Origin: Steromphala cineraria
Taxonomy: Eukaryota; Mollusca; Gastropoda; Trochida; Trochidae
DNA: 64,000 bases
Direction of reading: 5' to 3'
NCBI GenBank assembly: GCA_916613615.1
Contig: OU744732.1
Span: forward strand, 59,905,227 to 59,969,226
Both the position numbers and the translations under genes were made by a program. The number at the start of each line of letters is the position of its first letter. Positions within the stretch are counted from its first letter, which is position 1. This document shows positions 12,110 through 23,874 of the stretch, one piece after another. Below the pieces are notes generated by a model. It was not told where the DNA came from and did not search any database. It saw nothing but the letters and a program-made list of their open reading frames with translations.

Positions 12110-13690
12110 AGATGTGTAGGATTAGAAAACCATCGATATTATTTGATGACATTTTTCAGGATAAAGTCGAATAGATTCTGAAAGATCTATTAACTCATTT
12201 AGCTGTCGTATATCTGACAACAAACCCTTGTTCACTTGCTGCTCATTATTATCAAATTCCATATACAGCTGATTTTTTATTTGAACATTAGTACACAACG
12301 TTTACCAAATCAAATACTATACGGAAGGAAGTTTAAAGAAAAAATATTTTACACAGGGTTTGAATACACAAAATTATATTACATATTATTTTCAACTGAA
12401 TAACGATGATAAAATATAGAGAACATGTTAAAGAACATGGTCCTGAAAAAAACATAAATCAGCATGTCGCCATGAAACATGCAACGTGTTTGTGTCATAT
12501 TTCTAATAAAATGTCATATTTCGTAATACCAATAGTTACAAAGACACTTAAGAGGTATTGGTTGGTATCATTTATTAAGTTGTATCTAATGAAACTAAAA
12601 GTATTGGTCGGAATCATACTTGGATTTAACACTACCCTGTATACAGGGTATTTTGTGATGGTTCTTCTTCTGTTTTCCCTCATAGTTTTCCACGTTTGAT
12701 GTCATTATGACACTGATCATAATTACTTACTTTTCAGAGTAAATGTCGTAAAGTATTTATCATAAAAGACTGAAAGTGATAATTTGACAACAATAAGAGA
12801 TAAGCAATTCTCAGTTAGCGCCTACTCATGAATTGTATAATAACATACATTGTACTGTAGGATGTATACATGAACATGACATCATGTTATAATTAGTGTC
12901 AGTAGGCACACCAAATGATTTTTGTTTTCAGTTATATGAATCATACAGGTTGCCTGATTTGATTAACTGGTAAGATGCTCATGCTTGTTTTGTGAAATAT
13001 CGCAAGGTTTATAAAGAAATTTAATTTATTTTATATTTGAGAGGGTAAAATCAATATAATGAGCCGTAGTCATATATCAAAAACTTGGAAAAGTGTTTGA
13101 GTTATCCTTGTGTAAACACCTTTTATTGTGTGGCAAGACTGTTAGATTTGATTCAAAAATGATATCTTGCAGTTGAAAACATTTATTTTTGTTTTTGTGT
13201 GATAACTCTATATAATGTATGGATGTACCTTTTATATATTAGACACATGCATGCGTTGGCCATCACATAATTGGATCTCCACAATCTGTGTTATTTACCC
13301 TTTTGGATCATTAACCTCATCACATTTTACATGAGGCTAATCAACGGATAGGGTCGTAAACATTATGACAAAGAAGGTATATTAAAATTGTAAAGAGTTC
13401 GCTTCTCCAGGCTTAGCATTCTATTTCCTTGTCACCTCTTGTGTAGAGATTGTTTAGGTGTGTTGAATGGAGCATTGTACCATACGAATTGAAGTGTTGT
13501 TTGGTGGACTAACCTTACACGAAACACTAAATTTCTACTCCTCAATGATTTTTTTCTCTTTTTTGTTTTGCCCAAATCATCTATTTCTTAGTACCGAATT
13601 TTTTTGGATTTATTAAGATACTCACCAGAAGGAAATGAAATGAACTAAAGCGTGACAATACATATATTGATAATAATTATAAATACAATT
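12110..13690. other. AT-rich spacer
   Basis: Short frames at 12406-12699 (+) and 12495-12683 (-) overlap each other and match nothing. A short palindrome TACCCTGTATACAGGGTA lies near 12633-12650. No gene or repeat family is supported. Confidence 0.5.
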
Positions 13691-13694
13691 CTTT

Positions 13695-13850
13695 TTACCT
13701 ATGAAATAGGTGTCGAAACGAACTCTGAGGGTGTGGATTCGAATCCAGCATAGGTCTCAGTCCGAATAAAAGGCAAAGAATTTGTACTATTGTAGATAGT
13801 GTAATCCCAAATATAACTAACTTACTGTGAAATTCAAAGATAAAACATAT
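13695..13850 (+). mobile_element. SINE family D, 5'-truncated copy
   Basis: Contains a box B match (GGATTCGAATCC at 13735-13746) followed by a body similar to the minus strand of 43440-43668: CAGTCCGAATAAAAG..., then AATTTGTACTATTGTAGAT. Box A and the head are missing or degraded. Confidence 0.55.
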
Positions 13851-13924
13851 CTTATTATGTATTTTGGTTATTTTCATTTCCCAAGCCTGTGATACTCAAA
13901 ACCATGCCTATACGAAATGTCAAG

Positions 13925-14170
13925 AACATACAGGGTCTACTAATGGACATGTCACGGTATGTGATGGTTGTAGTCTGATATCTTGTCAAACTGTCACTTA
14001 CTCTCTCCTGAAGGGCTTACACATGTTAGGAAGTGGCGGGAACCATCAATCACAACACCGACTTCCACGGTAATAAAAACATCCGCGAGTTTTTCTAATA
14101 TCTACCAGCTAGTTGTGAATGATGAAGGACGAACCTTGTTGAATGGAAGTGATTTGGGTTCAAAAATGCT
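13925..14170. repeat. Segmental duplication block, pairs with 25797-26040
   Basis: About 245 bp are collinear with 25797-26040 at roughly 93-95% identity by eye, with more diverged relatives at 18630-18800 and 10408-10560. It contains candidate exon A1 on the minus strand. The intron side (13925-13995) shows about 2 differences in 63 bp, fewer than the exon. Confidence 0.8.
14002..14094 (-). CDS. Candidate exon A, copy 1 (Ig-like half domain)
   Basis: Minus strand, 93 bp between acceptor GATATTAG and donor GAGA|GTAAGT. The frame reads ADVFITVEVGVVIDG, then SRHFLTCVSPSGE. Alternating hydrophobics, DGS, then LTCxSPSG is how the A-B-C strands of an immunoglobulin-like domain look, with the first conserved cysteine in LTC. 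The second half (Trp and the YxC strand) would be in another exon and is not seen. The exon begins with 2 nt and ends with 1 nt of split codons. Copy 2 (25866-25958) keeps splice sites, length and frame with 8 nucleotide changes. The Ig assignment is by pattern only and could be wrong. With one short exon visible, the protein could be a receptor, adhesion molecule or pseudogene. Confidence 0.4.
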
Positions 14171-14318
14171 TTCTATGTAAATGTCAATCTGTAATAATAG
14201 TCAATACCATGTTCATACAACCTGACTGATGATCAGTATCGAATACCATTCTGGCCTTATAAATGACATATATCTATCACAAAATCATACATTTTATTAA
14301 AATAAAGTAACTCGTAGT

Positions 14319-14663
14319 AACAGTAGCACGTTTTTTGAAAATTTCATATTTTAGATTTTTCACTGATAATTGTACGTTAATGTCAAGTGTATCATTTTGA
14401 TAGTGACAAAATTCTCATTACACAAATCAATCATCTATAGTCAGAGAACAAATTAAAAAGATTCACATACAATCCATTCGCCGCCATTTTTGTGTGAACA
14501 CCTTTCATTCAGTTTGTGTAAAAAAAGGCTAAACTTTACATTATATATTTGATTTATTACTGATCATTAAAATTAGATACATTGTCTTTCAATTGGAACC
14601 ATTTATTTTCATTTTCCTGACATCACCTTTTATTCCCCGTAAAACGTGCTACTGCCCCTTTAA
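14319..14663 (+). mobile_element. MITE M1, AGGGGCAGTAGCACG family
   Basis: Starts CAGTAGCACGTTTTTTGAAA and ends CGTGCTACTGCCCCTTTAA, so the ends are inverted repeats of about 15-19 bp. Length is about 345 bp and there is no ORF. The interior has a conserved CGCCGCCATTTTTGTGTGAA block shared by the other copies. The first few bases of the left end have decayed. A non-autonomous DNA transposon. Confidence 0.85.
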
Positions 14664-15170
14664 CACATTGTTTGTGTCTGTATTCATTATTATCATAACA
14701 TGCTGAATTATTGCACTCTCAAAATGACCCATATAGAAAAATACACATCGAGCAGTACTTCCTGTTTTTCATTAAAAGCGAAAATGCCACGTTTTTCTTA
14801 CGTAAACATTTCTATAACCTGCTTTATTGATTATTCCATCAAAGATGTTTGAGCTACTTTGTACCAATAAAGTTTCAAATGAAACTGCATTCCTTTGGAA
14901 GAAAACTATAGAGACAATATTGGCATTCACTAGTGTTATAAATATGATTTTAAAAAAACTATAGGGATATCACAGATCTTACAAAATTTGAAATTAGTGA
15001 ACTATTTTATATCAGCAACTGTCTATAGATTTTAACAATGATCACTATTGTAAGCAATTCCGTTTTTATGCAAAACAAAAGTATCTATGGCTAAATAAAT
15101 GCAAGTGTCAGTTGCTTAGCAAACAGAAGAAGCATTGGTTCCGAAAAGAACAAGAAGACATAGTCATCAA

Positions 15171-16155
15171 CATCCCCCGCCAGATTTGTTCTTATTATAA
15201 GTCAGAACCTTCTCCTAAATACTCGAGTGTACTCAAAAATATCATGACACCAAACTCAGGAAAAATATTTGCGCAGTTTTGATTTTCGAACTCCATCAAG
15301 GTATTGATACCCTGAAGGCACACATCAAATTTGATGATCCTATCTGTAACAGTTTCTGAGAAAAATTGGCTTCTTTGAAGACACCTCGAACAGAGTCCCA
15401 AAAACCGTAACAAGGGCATTGACTCCGGAAAAAATATTTGCGCGGTTCTGATTTTCGAACTCCATCAGGGTATTGATACCCTGAAGGCACACACAAAATT
15501 TGATGATCCTATCTTAAACGGTTACTGAGAAAAATTGGCTCCTTTGAAGACACCTCGAACAGAGTCCCAAAAAAACGTAACAAGTGCAATAACTCTGGAA
15601 AAAATATTTTCGTGGTTCTGATTTTCGAACTCCATGAAGGTATTGACACCCTGAAGGCATACATCAAATATGATGATCCTATCTGTAACAATTTCTGAGA
15701 AAAATTGGCTCCTTTGAAGATACCTCGAACAGAGTCCCAAAAACCGTAACAAGGGCAATAACTCCGGAAAAAATATTTTCGTGGTTCTGATTTTCGAACT
15801 CCATGAAGGTATTGACACCCTGAAGGCATACATCAAATTTGATGATCCTATCTGTAACAGTTTCTGAGAAAAATTGGCTCCTTTGAAGATACCTCGAACA
15901 GAGTCCCAAAAACCGTAACAAGGGCAATAACTCCGGAAAAAATATTTTCGCGGTTCTGATTTTCGAACTCCATGAAGGTATTGACACCCTGAAGGCACAC
16001 ACAAAATTTGATAATCCTACCTTTAACGGTTTCTGAGAAAAATTGGCTCCTTTAACTCGGACGGACGGACGCACGCTCGCACGGACGGACGGACGGACGG
16101 ACGCACGGACGGAGCTCAAACCTATATCCCCCTTCCACTTCGTGGCGGGGGATAA
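15171..16155 (+). mobile_element. Pearl-like (Helentron/HINE-type) element 1
   Basis: Order of parts: a 5' motif ATCCCCCGCCA (15172-15182); a core of about 4.7 tandem units of about 169 bp (GGAAAAAATATTT at 15259, 15427, 15597, 15766 and 15935); an ACGG-rich microsatellite (16058-16113); and a terminal hairpin (16126-16153, ATCCCCC...GGGGGAT) whose stem repeats the 5' motif in inverted form. This is the architecture described for bivalve pearl elements, later grouped with non-autonomous Helentrons. The long minus-strand frames at 15522-16275 are by-products of the tandem repeat and the microsatellite. Confidence 0.75.
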
Positions 16156-16164
16156 TAATATGTG

Positions 16165-17480
16165 TAGCAGCATTGTCTGGTAGGGTGCTAAGAGACCGAT
16201 AATGAGGTTCACTGGACGTGATTGTTGGATGGGAAAGGCTTTCTTCCAACAGAAGTATCGATTTATCAAATACATGGCTATTTTGGTGCATTTCCGGAAA
16301 GCGTTGGCTTCGGAATGAAAGAGTTTTCACTTTCTTTTAAATTTTTAAAAAGGCAACACTCATTTTTGAGGAATACACTTCGGGAAGTGTTGGTATATCC
16401 ATTTCTTGTCCGTAGTTTTTAAGAGGTAAACAGACAACAGTTTCTTCTGCCCGTGTATTGTCAGGTATGGTTTACCAATATTTGAAAATTAAGTTGAAAT
16501 GGATTTATGCTTGCTTGATATATCTCAATTAGATTAGATTAATTCAGCAATTCAAAGAGAATGCAGGGAATTTTTTGTTTGAAGTTTTGTTCATAAACAG
16601 ATGCATACCTGACTTTAAAATATGTTTTGAAATTGATTAATTTTAGAATTTTGGAATTTGAATCACGTTTTTTTTCTCAGGAAAATGTCTCCATCAACTT
16701 TTTCGCTACCAGGGATATAACTTTCAAAGCGATAACGTCACCAGAGACAGCAATGTTTTGAACCTGAGCCATCTGACATCATTTAATTTTCATTTTTGAC
16801 CCCTGCCTTGTTTCTGACATCAAAGAGCGAAACAGAATATGCGAAACAGAAAATGCGTCACTCGCATAATTTGATTTCAATATGTCAGTAAGAGAGCATT
16901 TATTTAACAAAATGCATAGTCTTTTCTATTCACTTAAGTATTAAGTATATTCGGGACACAATGCACATGTTCGCTAGATTATTTTAAGTAGTATATTTAT
17001 TCTTCTTAGAGTTCTGTTAAATAATCTTGACTCTGTCAATTGTTTCATAACAAACCGCATATGACCAAATCTATCAAAACTGTCTCGAGTTCGTATTTTC
17101 AATAACATGAATGGTGTAAGGTCTGTGTCCAATAATTGAGTTTCAATACCCTACATCAAAAGAAAGCAAAGCCAAAATCAATCCTTGCTTTATTCATTTT
17201 AATTCCATCAAAGGAAATGGTCCTTGAATCATGACAAAGATGGTACTTTGAAGAACAGAAGGAAGTCTCAAGAATGCCAATGAAGAAGGAACAGATGTGC
17301 AATTAAATAGCCTTTCCCTACAGCAGGGTCTCAGGGATCTGTTTGTTGTGATCTGTTTAGTCTCACTTGCTACAAAATTGTCAGTTATGGTTAATGGCGA
17401 ATTTATATGACATTTGGTATATTTTAGAAGAAAATTCGACTTTGTTAATATTAACACCAAATTATATATTGTGTTAGATT
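16165..17480. other. Spacer, no gene recognised
   Basis: AT-rich and unremarkable. A frame at 17194-17460 (-, 88 aa) overlaps a partly open plus-strand frame, and neither matches anything known. Confidence 0.5.
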
Positions 17481-17489
17481 ACGTCATGC

Positions 17490-17545
17490 AACACGCCACT
17501 AATGGCCGAAATGTTGCCAAAGCGGTGTAAAACTCACTATTCCAT
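17490..17545 (+). mobile_element. SINE family A tail fragment
   Basis: CACTAATGGCCGAAATGTTG then GCGGTGTAAAACTCAC resembles the 3' end of family A (GTGGTGTTAAACACCAG near 6155). Head and body are absent. Confidence 0.35.
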
Positions 17546-17977
17546 TTATCAAAACAAGATGAGGCAATAGTACTTTCTTTATCTTTTACCTCTCTAACCT
17601 TTATCTCACTTGGAGAGGCAATCAATCACTTTAAATAGTTGTTGCCTCATCACAAAAAGCACCATATGGTAGTATTATTCAGAAGACGAGAAATATAAAA
17701 TTTTTTTAAATGAGAAATTATATCATTTGTGATTAAACAATCAAAGGTGAGGTAACATGGAGTTATAGTTTTTGTTCACCTTTATTACCTAAGGTACATG
17801 TATGTATACCAGACTAAAACAAAATGTGGCAAAATGTGGTACATTGTACTTGTGAATTCTTCTTGGGGACAAATAATAATATTTGAAAAAAAAGTTTACA
17901 AACTTCATTTGAGCAATTGTGATATAACATAAGCGATGTGTGAAAATAAATATGTTTATGTATTAAAAAAATAAATA

Positions 17978-18215
17978 AAACATGGAGTTTAACGTCGCTT
18001 TCTTGATTATTCACTTGTATCACAGCTCATAGTATTATTAGAGGGAGAAATCCCGCAACACTAGTGTGGCTATGCATTGCGTTAAACCTGCGAGCAACAG
18101 AAGGAACTAGAGAACCATTGTACTGCGCTGAAATTCAACGTAGCATTGCACCTGAAGGATTGTAGGACAGTGTTCTACTGGAGACAAGGTTTCCGAGACC
18201 CTGGCGGGATTCAGA
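17978..18215 (-). mobile_element. SINE family A, copy 2
   Basis: On the minus strand the head end reads GAATCCCGCCAGGGTCTC (18198-18215), as in copy 1 (GAATCTCGCCAGGGGC), and the tail reads AGCGACGTTAAACTCC. Diverged from copy 1; box A is not recognisable. The head side is followed by a short CAGAATTCAGAACTCAGAATT direct repeat at 18211-18232. Confidence 0.6.
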
Positions 18216-18629
18216 ATTCAGAACTCAGAATTCTGTAGGAGAGACATCATTATTGTGATGCTAATGTTACACATATATTCTATTGAAAGTTCATAAGGTC
18301 ATACTGTTACTAGCATGGTCACCGTCATCATTATTATAACTGTGGTATTTGTACACAATGATGACCCTTGCATAAACAATTGCCCTCTACAACATAATAT
18401 CCTTGAAAATATACCATCGTCATCGTTCTACCATTTGTGTTACCCTGCAAGTTACTTGCTTATGTGTCAGTTCTTCAGAAACAACTTCAGTATTCACACA
18501 ATCAATCATAATATTTGAATAGCATACTTCCCCATTTATGACAATATATCATCATCTTACTTATAGTTCCAGTTATGCGATCCATTTACTTTGGACACGA
18601 TCGCTTAGTTAATGAAGAAGGTGTCTGCA

Positions 18630-18800
18630 TAAGGGCGTACTAATGGAAGTGTCATGGTAGGTGATGCGTGTATCCTAAAGTGATGTCAATCTGTCACTTA
18701 CTTCAAATGTAGGCGTTTACATATGTTAAAACGAAACAGAATCCATAAATCAAATCACCGTCATCACGGTCTTGGGCCAAAACATATGTCTGTCTCTGTG
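18630..18800 (-). pseudogene. Relic of exon A segment
   Basis: Aligns with the exon A block: TACTAATGGAAGTGTCATGG at one end, and ACTTAC (18696-18701) at the same place as the exon A donor. In the matching frame there are stops, so it is a decayed copy. Confidence 0.5.
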
Positions 18801-19266
18801 ACTAGTGCAAAAATGCAAAAACATCATGGGTTTATAAAATGAGTTTGTTACCTATCACAAACATGTACATTATGTATAGAGTTATGTCCGCAGGGGCCGA
18901 AGCCCATTATCTTCAAGGAATTGAGAACTAAGGGGATATTACCTGACTTAAATTACACTCAACTAAGTACTGACTCAACTACATAGCTTACAAACTTAAT
19001 AAATATGAAATATCAAGTGAAAATCTTAAGTAAAAACGTAAAAGTAAAAAAAGTTAAGTAAAATTTAACGCTCTTTTACAGAAAACTATTGGAGCGTGAA
19101 AATAATTTGCTGACGTCACAGTGCAATTTAATCTTGCGATAAATATTTTTTCATGTTTCACAATAACCATCATTATCTTGCATTATTTGCATTGCTCAAA
19201 CATCGCTATACGTGTATATGTGTACACAGTGTGTGGTTTTGTCTTCACTAAGAAAGAAGATTCTCT

Positions 19267-19859
19267 CTTATGTATATGATTATTCTTAGAATTATTGATG
19301 AATGATTACGTTATTCTGCAGGGGATGATTGTTTAACATGATTCATTCCAACTGTAACACTTGGTGAAATGGTGAATTTTTTATAAAGATATTTACAAAA
19401 CCCATCGATTAAAACTTAAGTATCTTAGAAGCTATTTTATGGTTGTTCTGAGGAATAACTCAGGAAACTATTAACTGTCGATGATATAGAAATCACTCAA
19501 GATTCGTTTGGTGACAGCACTTGCTTTTGATTGACAGTTTATTTCAAATTGCTTGTCACGGCCAACTATTCTGTTAAATAAATTGTATATGTGAAAATAA
19601 CATTGGCCCCACTTTAGTTGATTTGCGAAATTGAATAAGTAATAGATACATGATGACACAAGGGGTGTATACGAAATATCAGCGAGCTATCATCTCATTT
19701 CACCAAGTGTTACAGTTGGAATGAATCATGTTAAACAATCATCCCCTGCAGAATAACGTAATCATTCATCAATAATTCTAAGAATAATCATATACATAAG
19801 ACATGTGTCATCATGTATCTAATACTTATCGTATACACCCCGTGTGTCAATCATGTATC
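19267..19859. repeat. Perfect 105-bp inverted repeat with nested second inverted repeat
   Basis: Left arm 19267-19371 and right arm 19696-19800 are exact reverse complements over 105 bp, separated by 324 bp. The right arm is itself bracketed by a second inverted pair, 19645-19673 and 19830-19859 (about 30 bp, 2 differences), with a further exact 16-bp match 19644-19659 to 19805-19820. The loop has no ORF of note. It could be a foldback transposon, or an inverted duplication made by template switching. Identity of the arms suggests recent origin or arm-to-arm conversion. Confidence 0.9.
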
Positions 19860-19869
19860 TGTTTTATCC

Positions 19870-20770
19870 AATGGGCAACGTCTTGCGATCTGTCACCCGA
19901 CATCAACATTCCCTGCATGACCAACATTTAGATTAGTCTGAAGGAATCGTCCAGCGACGAATGACCCAATTAACTTATTTTTTTCGTAACGATGGGTTTT
20001 GATGACCAGACATTCTCTCATCCATGCAGGCATATGCAACATATACTACATATTTGGGAGGGGGTTGACCTTAATTACCGAACAGTTTGGATTAGAAATG
20101 TCAGCTCGAAAGTTCGACATAATATCTATATTTTTCCGCGATGCCAATGTATTTCTGTAATCGTTGGTACTTTCCAACCTGAATTTTATTCACTGCATTA
20201 CATATTAAGGTCAGCTTGTTATATTTCTCATTTAATGACTGGTAATGTTAATATTTTAGTCGCCTGAGCGGTTTCCATTCCTTTGATCTCGGCTACGTGT
20301 TTGAGGATGCAACAATGTTGAACTTTCTCAAGGTCGTCGGCCCGATATTGCTAGCTCCACCCTAAAACTGCCTCTCTCCTTCATGATTGTCGAATCAGGA
20401 TGTCAGAAATAACTGTGGTGATATTTTCGTGACGTAATAGATATCAGCTTGAGTTTTCTTGGTACATGATTTACAACTGCGAAAAGATCAAAGGAAAATA
20501 TGCCGCCCATTGGATAATGTTTATGACAGAACTTACAGATAAATCTCCAAAAGACAATTTAAATTGTTTATTTAGTAAACCGATTCATTCAGTTACTGAA
20601 AACCTTAAGCTTCATTATTTGTGTGTTTTAAAATAGATATCCAAATAGCTGGACGTGCTTTTTGTTGAAATCACGTATGCAAAATGTTAGCAATACAACG
20701 TAATATATATGATTCGCTAAGCATGAACTGGACAGAAAGTCCATAACACACTTCTTTGCATAACATTTTA
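19870..20770. other. Spacer before the LINE relic
   Basis: One small frame at 19992-20267 (+) with no recognised domain. Nothing else is supported. Confidence 0.45.
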
Positions 20771-20774
20771 GCAT

Positions 20775-22590
20775 AATGTGGCAGAAATGGTTTAACTAAA
20801 TTACACAGATAAGCTTGAGAAGTAGACAATTTGATGATACTCTGGTCTCGAAGAGATATAGCGCCTATGGGTAGAATAACATTTCTAAAAAGTCTTATTA
20901 TGACAACGCTTAATTATCTTTTTACATCCATTCTTAACAAGAAAATTGGGACGATAAATAGGTTACAACAAAAACGTTTCCTATTCAGATGGAAAGGCAA
21001 ACCAGATAAAGTAAAACAAAAACTGATTGTACAAGACTTCGAACATTGGGGGCTAATATTGATATTGGAACTATACTATCCCCGACGACTGTATACTAAA
21101 AACACCTTACAAATTGATTGTTTAAAACATATTTTATTCACATGGAAAAAGGATTTTGAACAAGTTGTCCAACTTAAAATACCCATTCCAAAATTGATTC
21201 TTACCTAACACTGCGTAAGACCGTATAGAAAAGGGATCAATTTATTTAAAACTTAATGTTATACCATATATCAGAATTGTGTTTTGGAAAGATGTTTTTG
21301 ATGGATGAGCCTCATTGCAAGGTAAACAATTGTATAAACGATTTCCGAAATGAGTATATCTGGACTAATGATAATATTCGAATTTCTCATAAACCAGTTT
21401 TGATCAGGCGCTGTAAGCTTTATAAATGACCTATTGACAATGGATGGTAAATCATAAACTTCTCTGAAATCCAAGCAGTACATATACGGTATAAAAAAAC
21501 AATTTTAAAACGATTTCCGAAAGTTTATATAATAAACTCGATATGCCTTTTTATCCCAATAATCTTAAAATACTTTTTATGACAAAAAATGGATGTAAAG
21601 ATTTCTTATCCTATCTCAATCTTATCAAATCGGAATTGCCAGCGGATCTGCTCAGCAGTTGGAGAAAAGAGGAAATTGATTTTGAGTCAAATATCCAAAA
21701 GGAAGAGTGGAAAACATACAATTACATTATATCGAAGCACAAGTAGTTATAAATTAAGGTAGTTTCAGTGTCGTATTATCCATATAATTTTAACAACGAA
21801 GAAAAGTGCATATCTATACAGAACACAATATTTTGCACTATGTACATTTTTTAAATGTCCAAGCGAAACTATAAAGTATCTCTCATTTGATTATGTACAT
21901 TTAAAGGGGCACTAGCACGTTTTTTGATAATTTCATATTTTAAAATTTTCACTGAAAATTGTAAGTACATACTGTATTTATTTTTTTGATAGTGTCAAAA
22001 ATCTCATTACACAAGACAATCTTTCATAGTCAGAAAACAAAGTATGAAGATTCACCTAAAATCCATTGGCGGCCATTTTCATTTTGTGTAAGAAAAGGGA
22101 CTCGCATGGCTAAAGTTTACATTATATATATGAATTATTACTGCTCCATTTAGTTTAGGTGCATTGTCTTTCAGTGGGAATCATTAATTTTCATTTTCCT
22201 GACATCACCTCATATTCCCCCTAAAAACGTGCTACTGCCCCTTTAAAGAATCTGTGGCATCAGCTGTTGGAATGGATCAAACGCAAAACTGACAGAAAAT
22301 TGAAACCCGATATAATGCAATTTGTGTTGGGCTACAAAGAAAAGAGAAATGATGCTCTGGACATAATATTAATTGTTACAAAACATTTCATAAACACATG
22401 CAAAAGCCAAAAAAGAAACAAACACAAAACAGCCTAAAATCAGTTCTTCAAGAGACATCTAATTTGAGAAAAAGAGTCTTTATACGATTTGTAGATAAGA
22501 AACATTTATATCATTGGTCTTCATGCAACGTATTTTTGCATAACTTATCTTTCGTTGTTTTGTTTTGAAATTTTGTCGTATTAGATTGAG
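20775..22590 (+). pseudogene. LINE reverse-transcriptase ORF, C-terminal relic split by a MITE
   Basis: Several frames together read as the C-terminal third of a non-LTR retrotransposon polymerase: SRRDIAPMGRITFLKSLIM and FLFRWKGKPDKVKQ (thumb region after the RT core, 20850-21020); FWKDVF and NEYIWTNDNIRISHKPVL (21280-21400); KILFMTKNGCKDF (21565-21605); CTFFKCPSETIKYLSF (21835-21885, the Cys-rich knuckle); then, after a MITE at 21901-22246, LWHQLLEWIKRK and CKSQKRNKH (22253-22425). Frameshifts and stops occur throughout, so it is dead. The order and motifs recall L1/Tx1-type LINEs. The RT catalytic core and endonuclease are absent (5' truncation is usual for LINEs). The clade is my recollection, not a search result. 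Confidence 0.8.
21901..22246 (+). mobile_element. MITE M2, inserted in the LINE relic
   Basis: Begins TTAAAGGGGCACTAGCACG and ends CGTGCTACTGCCCCTTTAA, 346 bp. Removing the element and one TTAA restores a continuous LINE frame (SFDYVHL-KNLWHQ), which shows the element's exact boundaries. The target duplication is TTAA, or TA within it. The interior matches M1 (GGCGGCCATTTTCATTTTG). Confidence 0.9.
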
Positions 22591-22599
22591 AATGTATGC

Positions 22600-23515
22600 C
22601 ATGTAACCACCCATGTCAATTTGATACAATGTACAATATGTTGAAAATGTTTTTGATGGATAATCTTGTAAATGTATGGAACCCAAAAAGGAAATAAGTG
22701 CTAAACATGGAAGCAATTGTGTTTTATGAAATATTTTCATATTGATGTATTTTCAAATAACCAATTGTATTACCCAAAACGTGCATTTAATCAGATTGAA
22801 GAAGTGAAGATGATGTTAAATGCAAAAATTGTTTTACATTTCTTTTCATTTTTAGACATAATTTACACAGACTCAAACAATCTTAAACAACGTAAGAGTA
22901 TACTGACATCATTATTTACTCAAGAAGTAACAAAATGCTAACGGCATGAGATAATAGCCATGAAATAATACAATAGTGAAAGGCATCAACAATAAAAATC
23001 AGATATTCTCCAATTTAGATTAATCTTAGAGCTTTCCTTTTTGTATTTTTTGCAGCGGGAATAATGGTGTCTTTTAATGACCCGAGTGCCTGTGCATGGC
23101 TCATAAAAACTGTCTTCTACGAAAATGGGAACTGTCAAATGCAGGCTCGTGTTAATAGTAGTCTTTAAAGCAAAAAGTCAAGAGACGTGGAAATACAGAG
23201 CGGATGAGCACAAAATGATAAAAGGGCAGACATGTCAATAGCTCTTTTTTTTCGAATGATGAGAGTTCTTGATAGGAACAGTCAGGAAATGCGATCATTG
23301 TAAAGGAGAGTACGTGAAGACGGATATCATTGAAACATTGAAACGTTATCTTTCACGTTTTACGTACCTTGTTGAGGAACCCTACTTCTATTCCTGCAAA
23401 CCTGAACAAACGCTTAATTTCAAAATGATTTAAAAACCTGTTAGCTGTTTTCAAGAATATATTAAATCTCTTGTATACAACATTCCATGATCATAAACAT
23501 ATGATTCGCGTGATA
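22600..23515. other. AT-rich spacer
   Basis: Small frames at 22480-22740 (-) and 22717-22941 (+) overlap the LINE end or are unrecognised. No other signal. Confidence 0.45.
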
Positions 23516-23524
23516 TTGATACAA

Positions 23525-23869
23525 AACAGTAGCACGTTTTTAGGGGGAATATAAGGTGATGTCAGGAAAATGAAAATAAATAGGTCCAATTGAAAGACAA
23601 TGTATTTATACTAAATGAAGCAGTAATAATTCAAATATATAACGTAAAGTTTCGCTATGCGATTCCTATTTCTTACTCAAAATGAATTAAAGGTGGCCCC
23701 CAATGGATTTTATGTCAATCTTCATACTTTGTCCTCTAAATATGGATGATTTGTTTGTGTATTGAAATTTTTTGACAGTGTCAAAATAACACATTTGGCA
23801 TTAACTAACAATTTTCAGTGAAAAAAATAAAATATGAAATTATCAAAAAACGTGTAACTGTCCCTTTAA
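23525..23869 (-). mobile_element. MITE M3
   Basis: Minus-oriented copy of the same family: starts CAGTAGCACGTTTTTAGGGG and ends ACGTGTAACTGTCCCTTTAA, 345 bp, with several substitutions in the TIRs. Confidence 0.85.
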
Positions 23870-23874
23870 AAGTG

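Noticed and set aside
12406..12699. 97-codon plus frame with a hydrophobic C-terminal part
   Set aside because: An overlapping antisense frame of similar length and AT-rich composition make chance more likely than a membrane protein.
15522..16275. Open frames of 160 and 198 codons on the minus strand
   Set aside because: They run through the 169-bp core repeats and the ACGG microsatellite of a pearl-like element, and the same peptide recurs in shifted frames.
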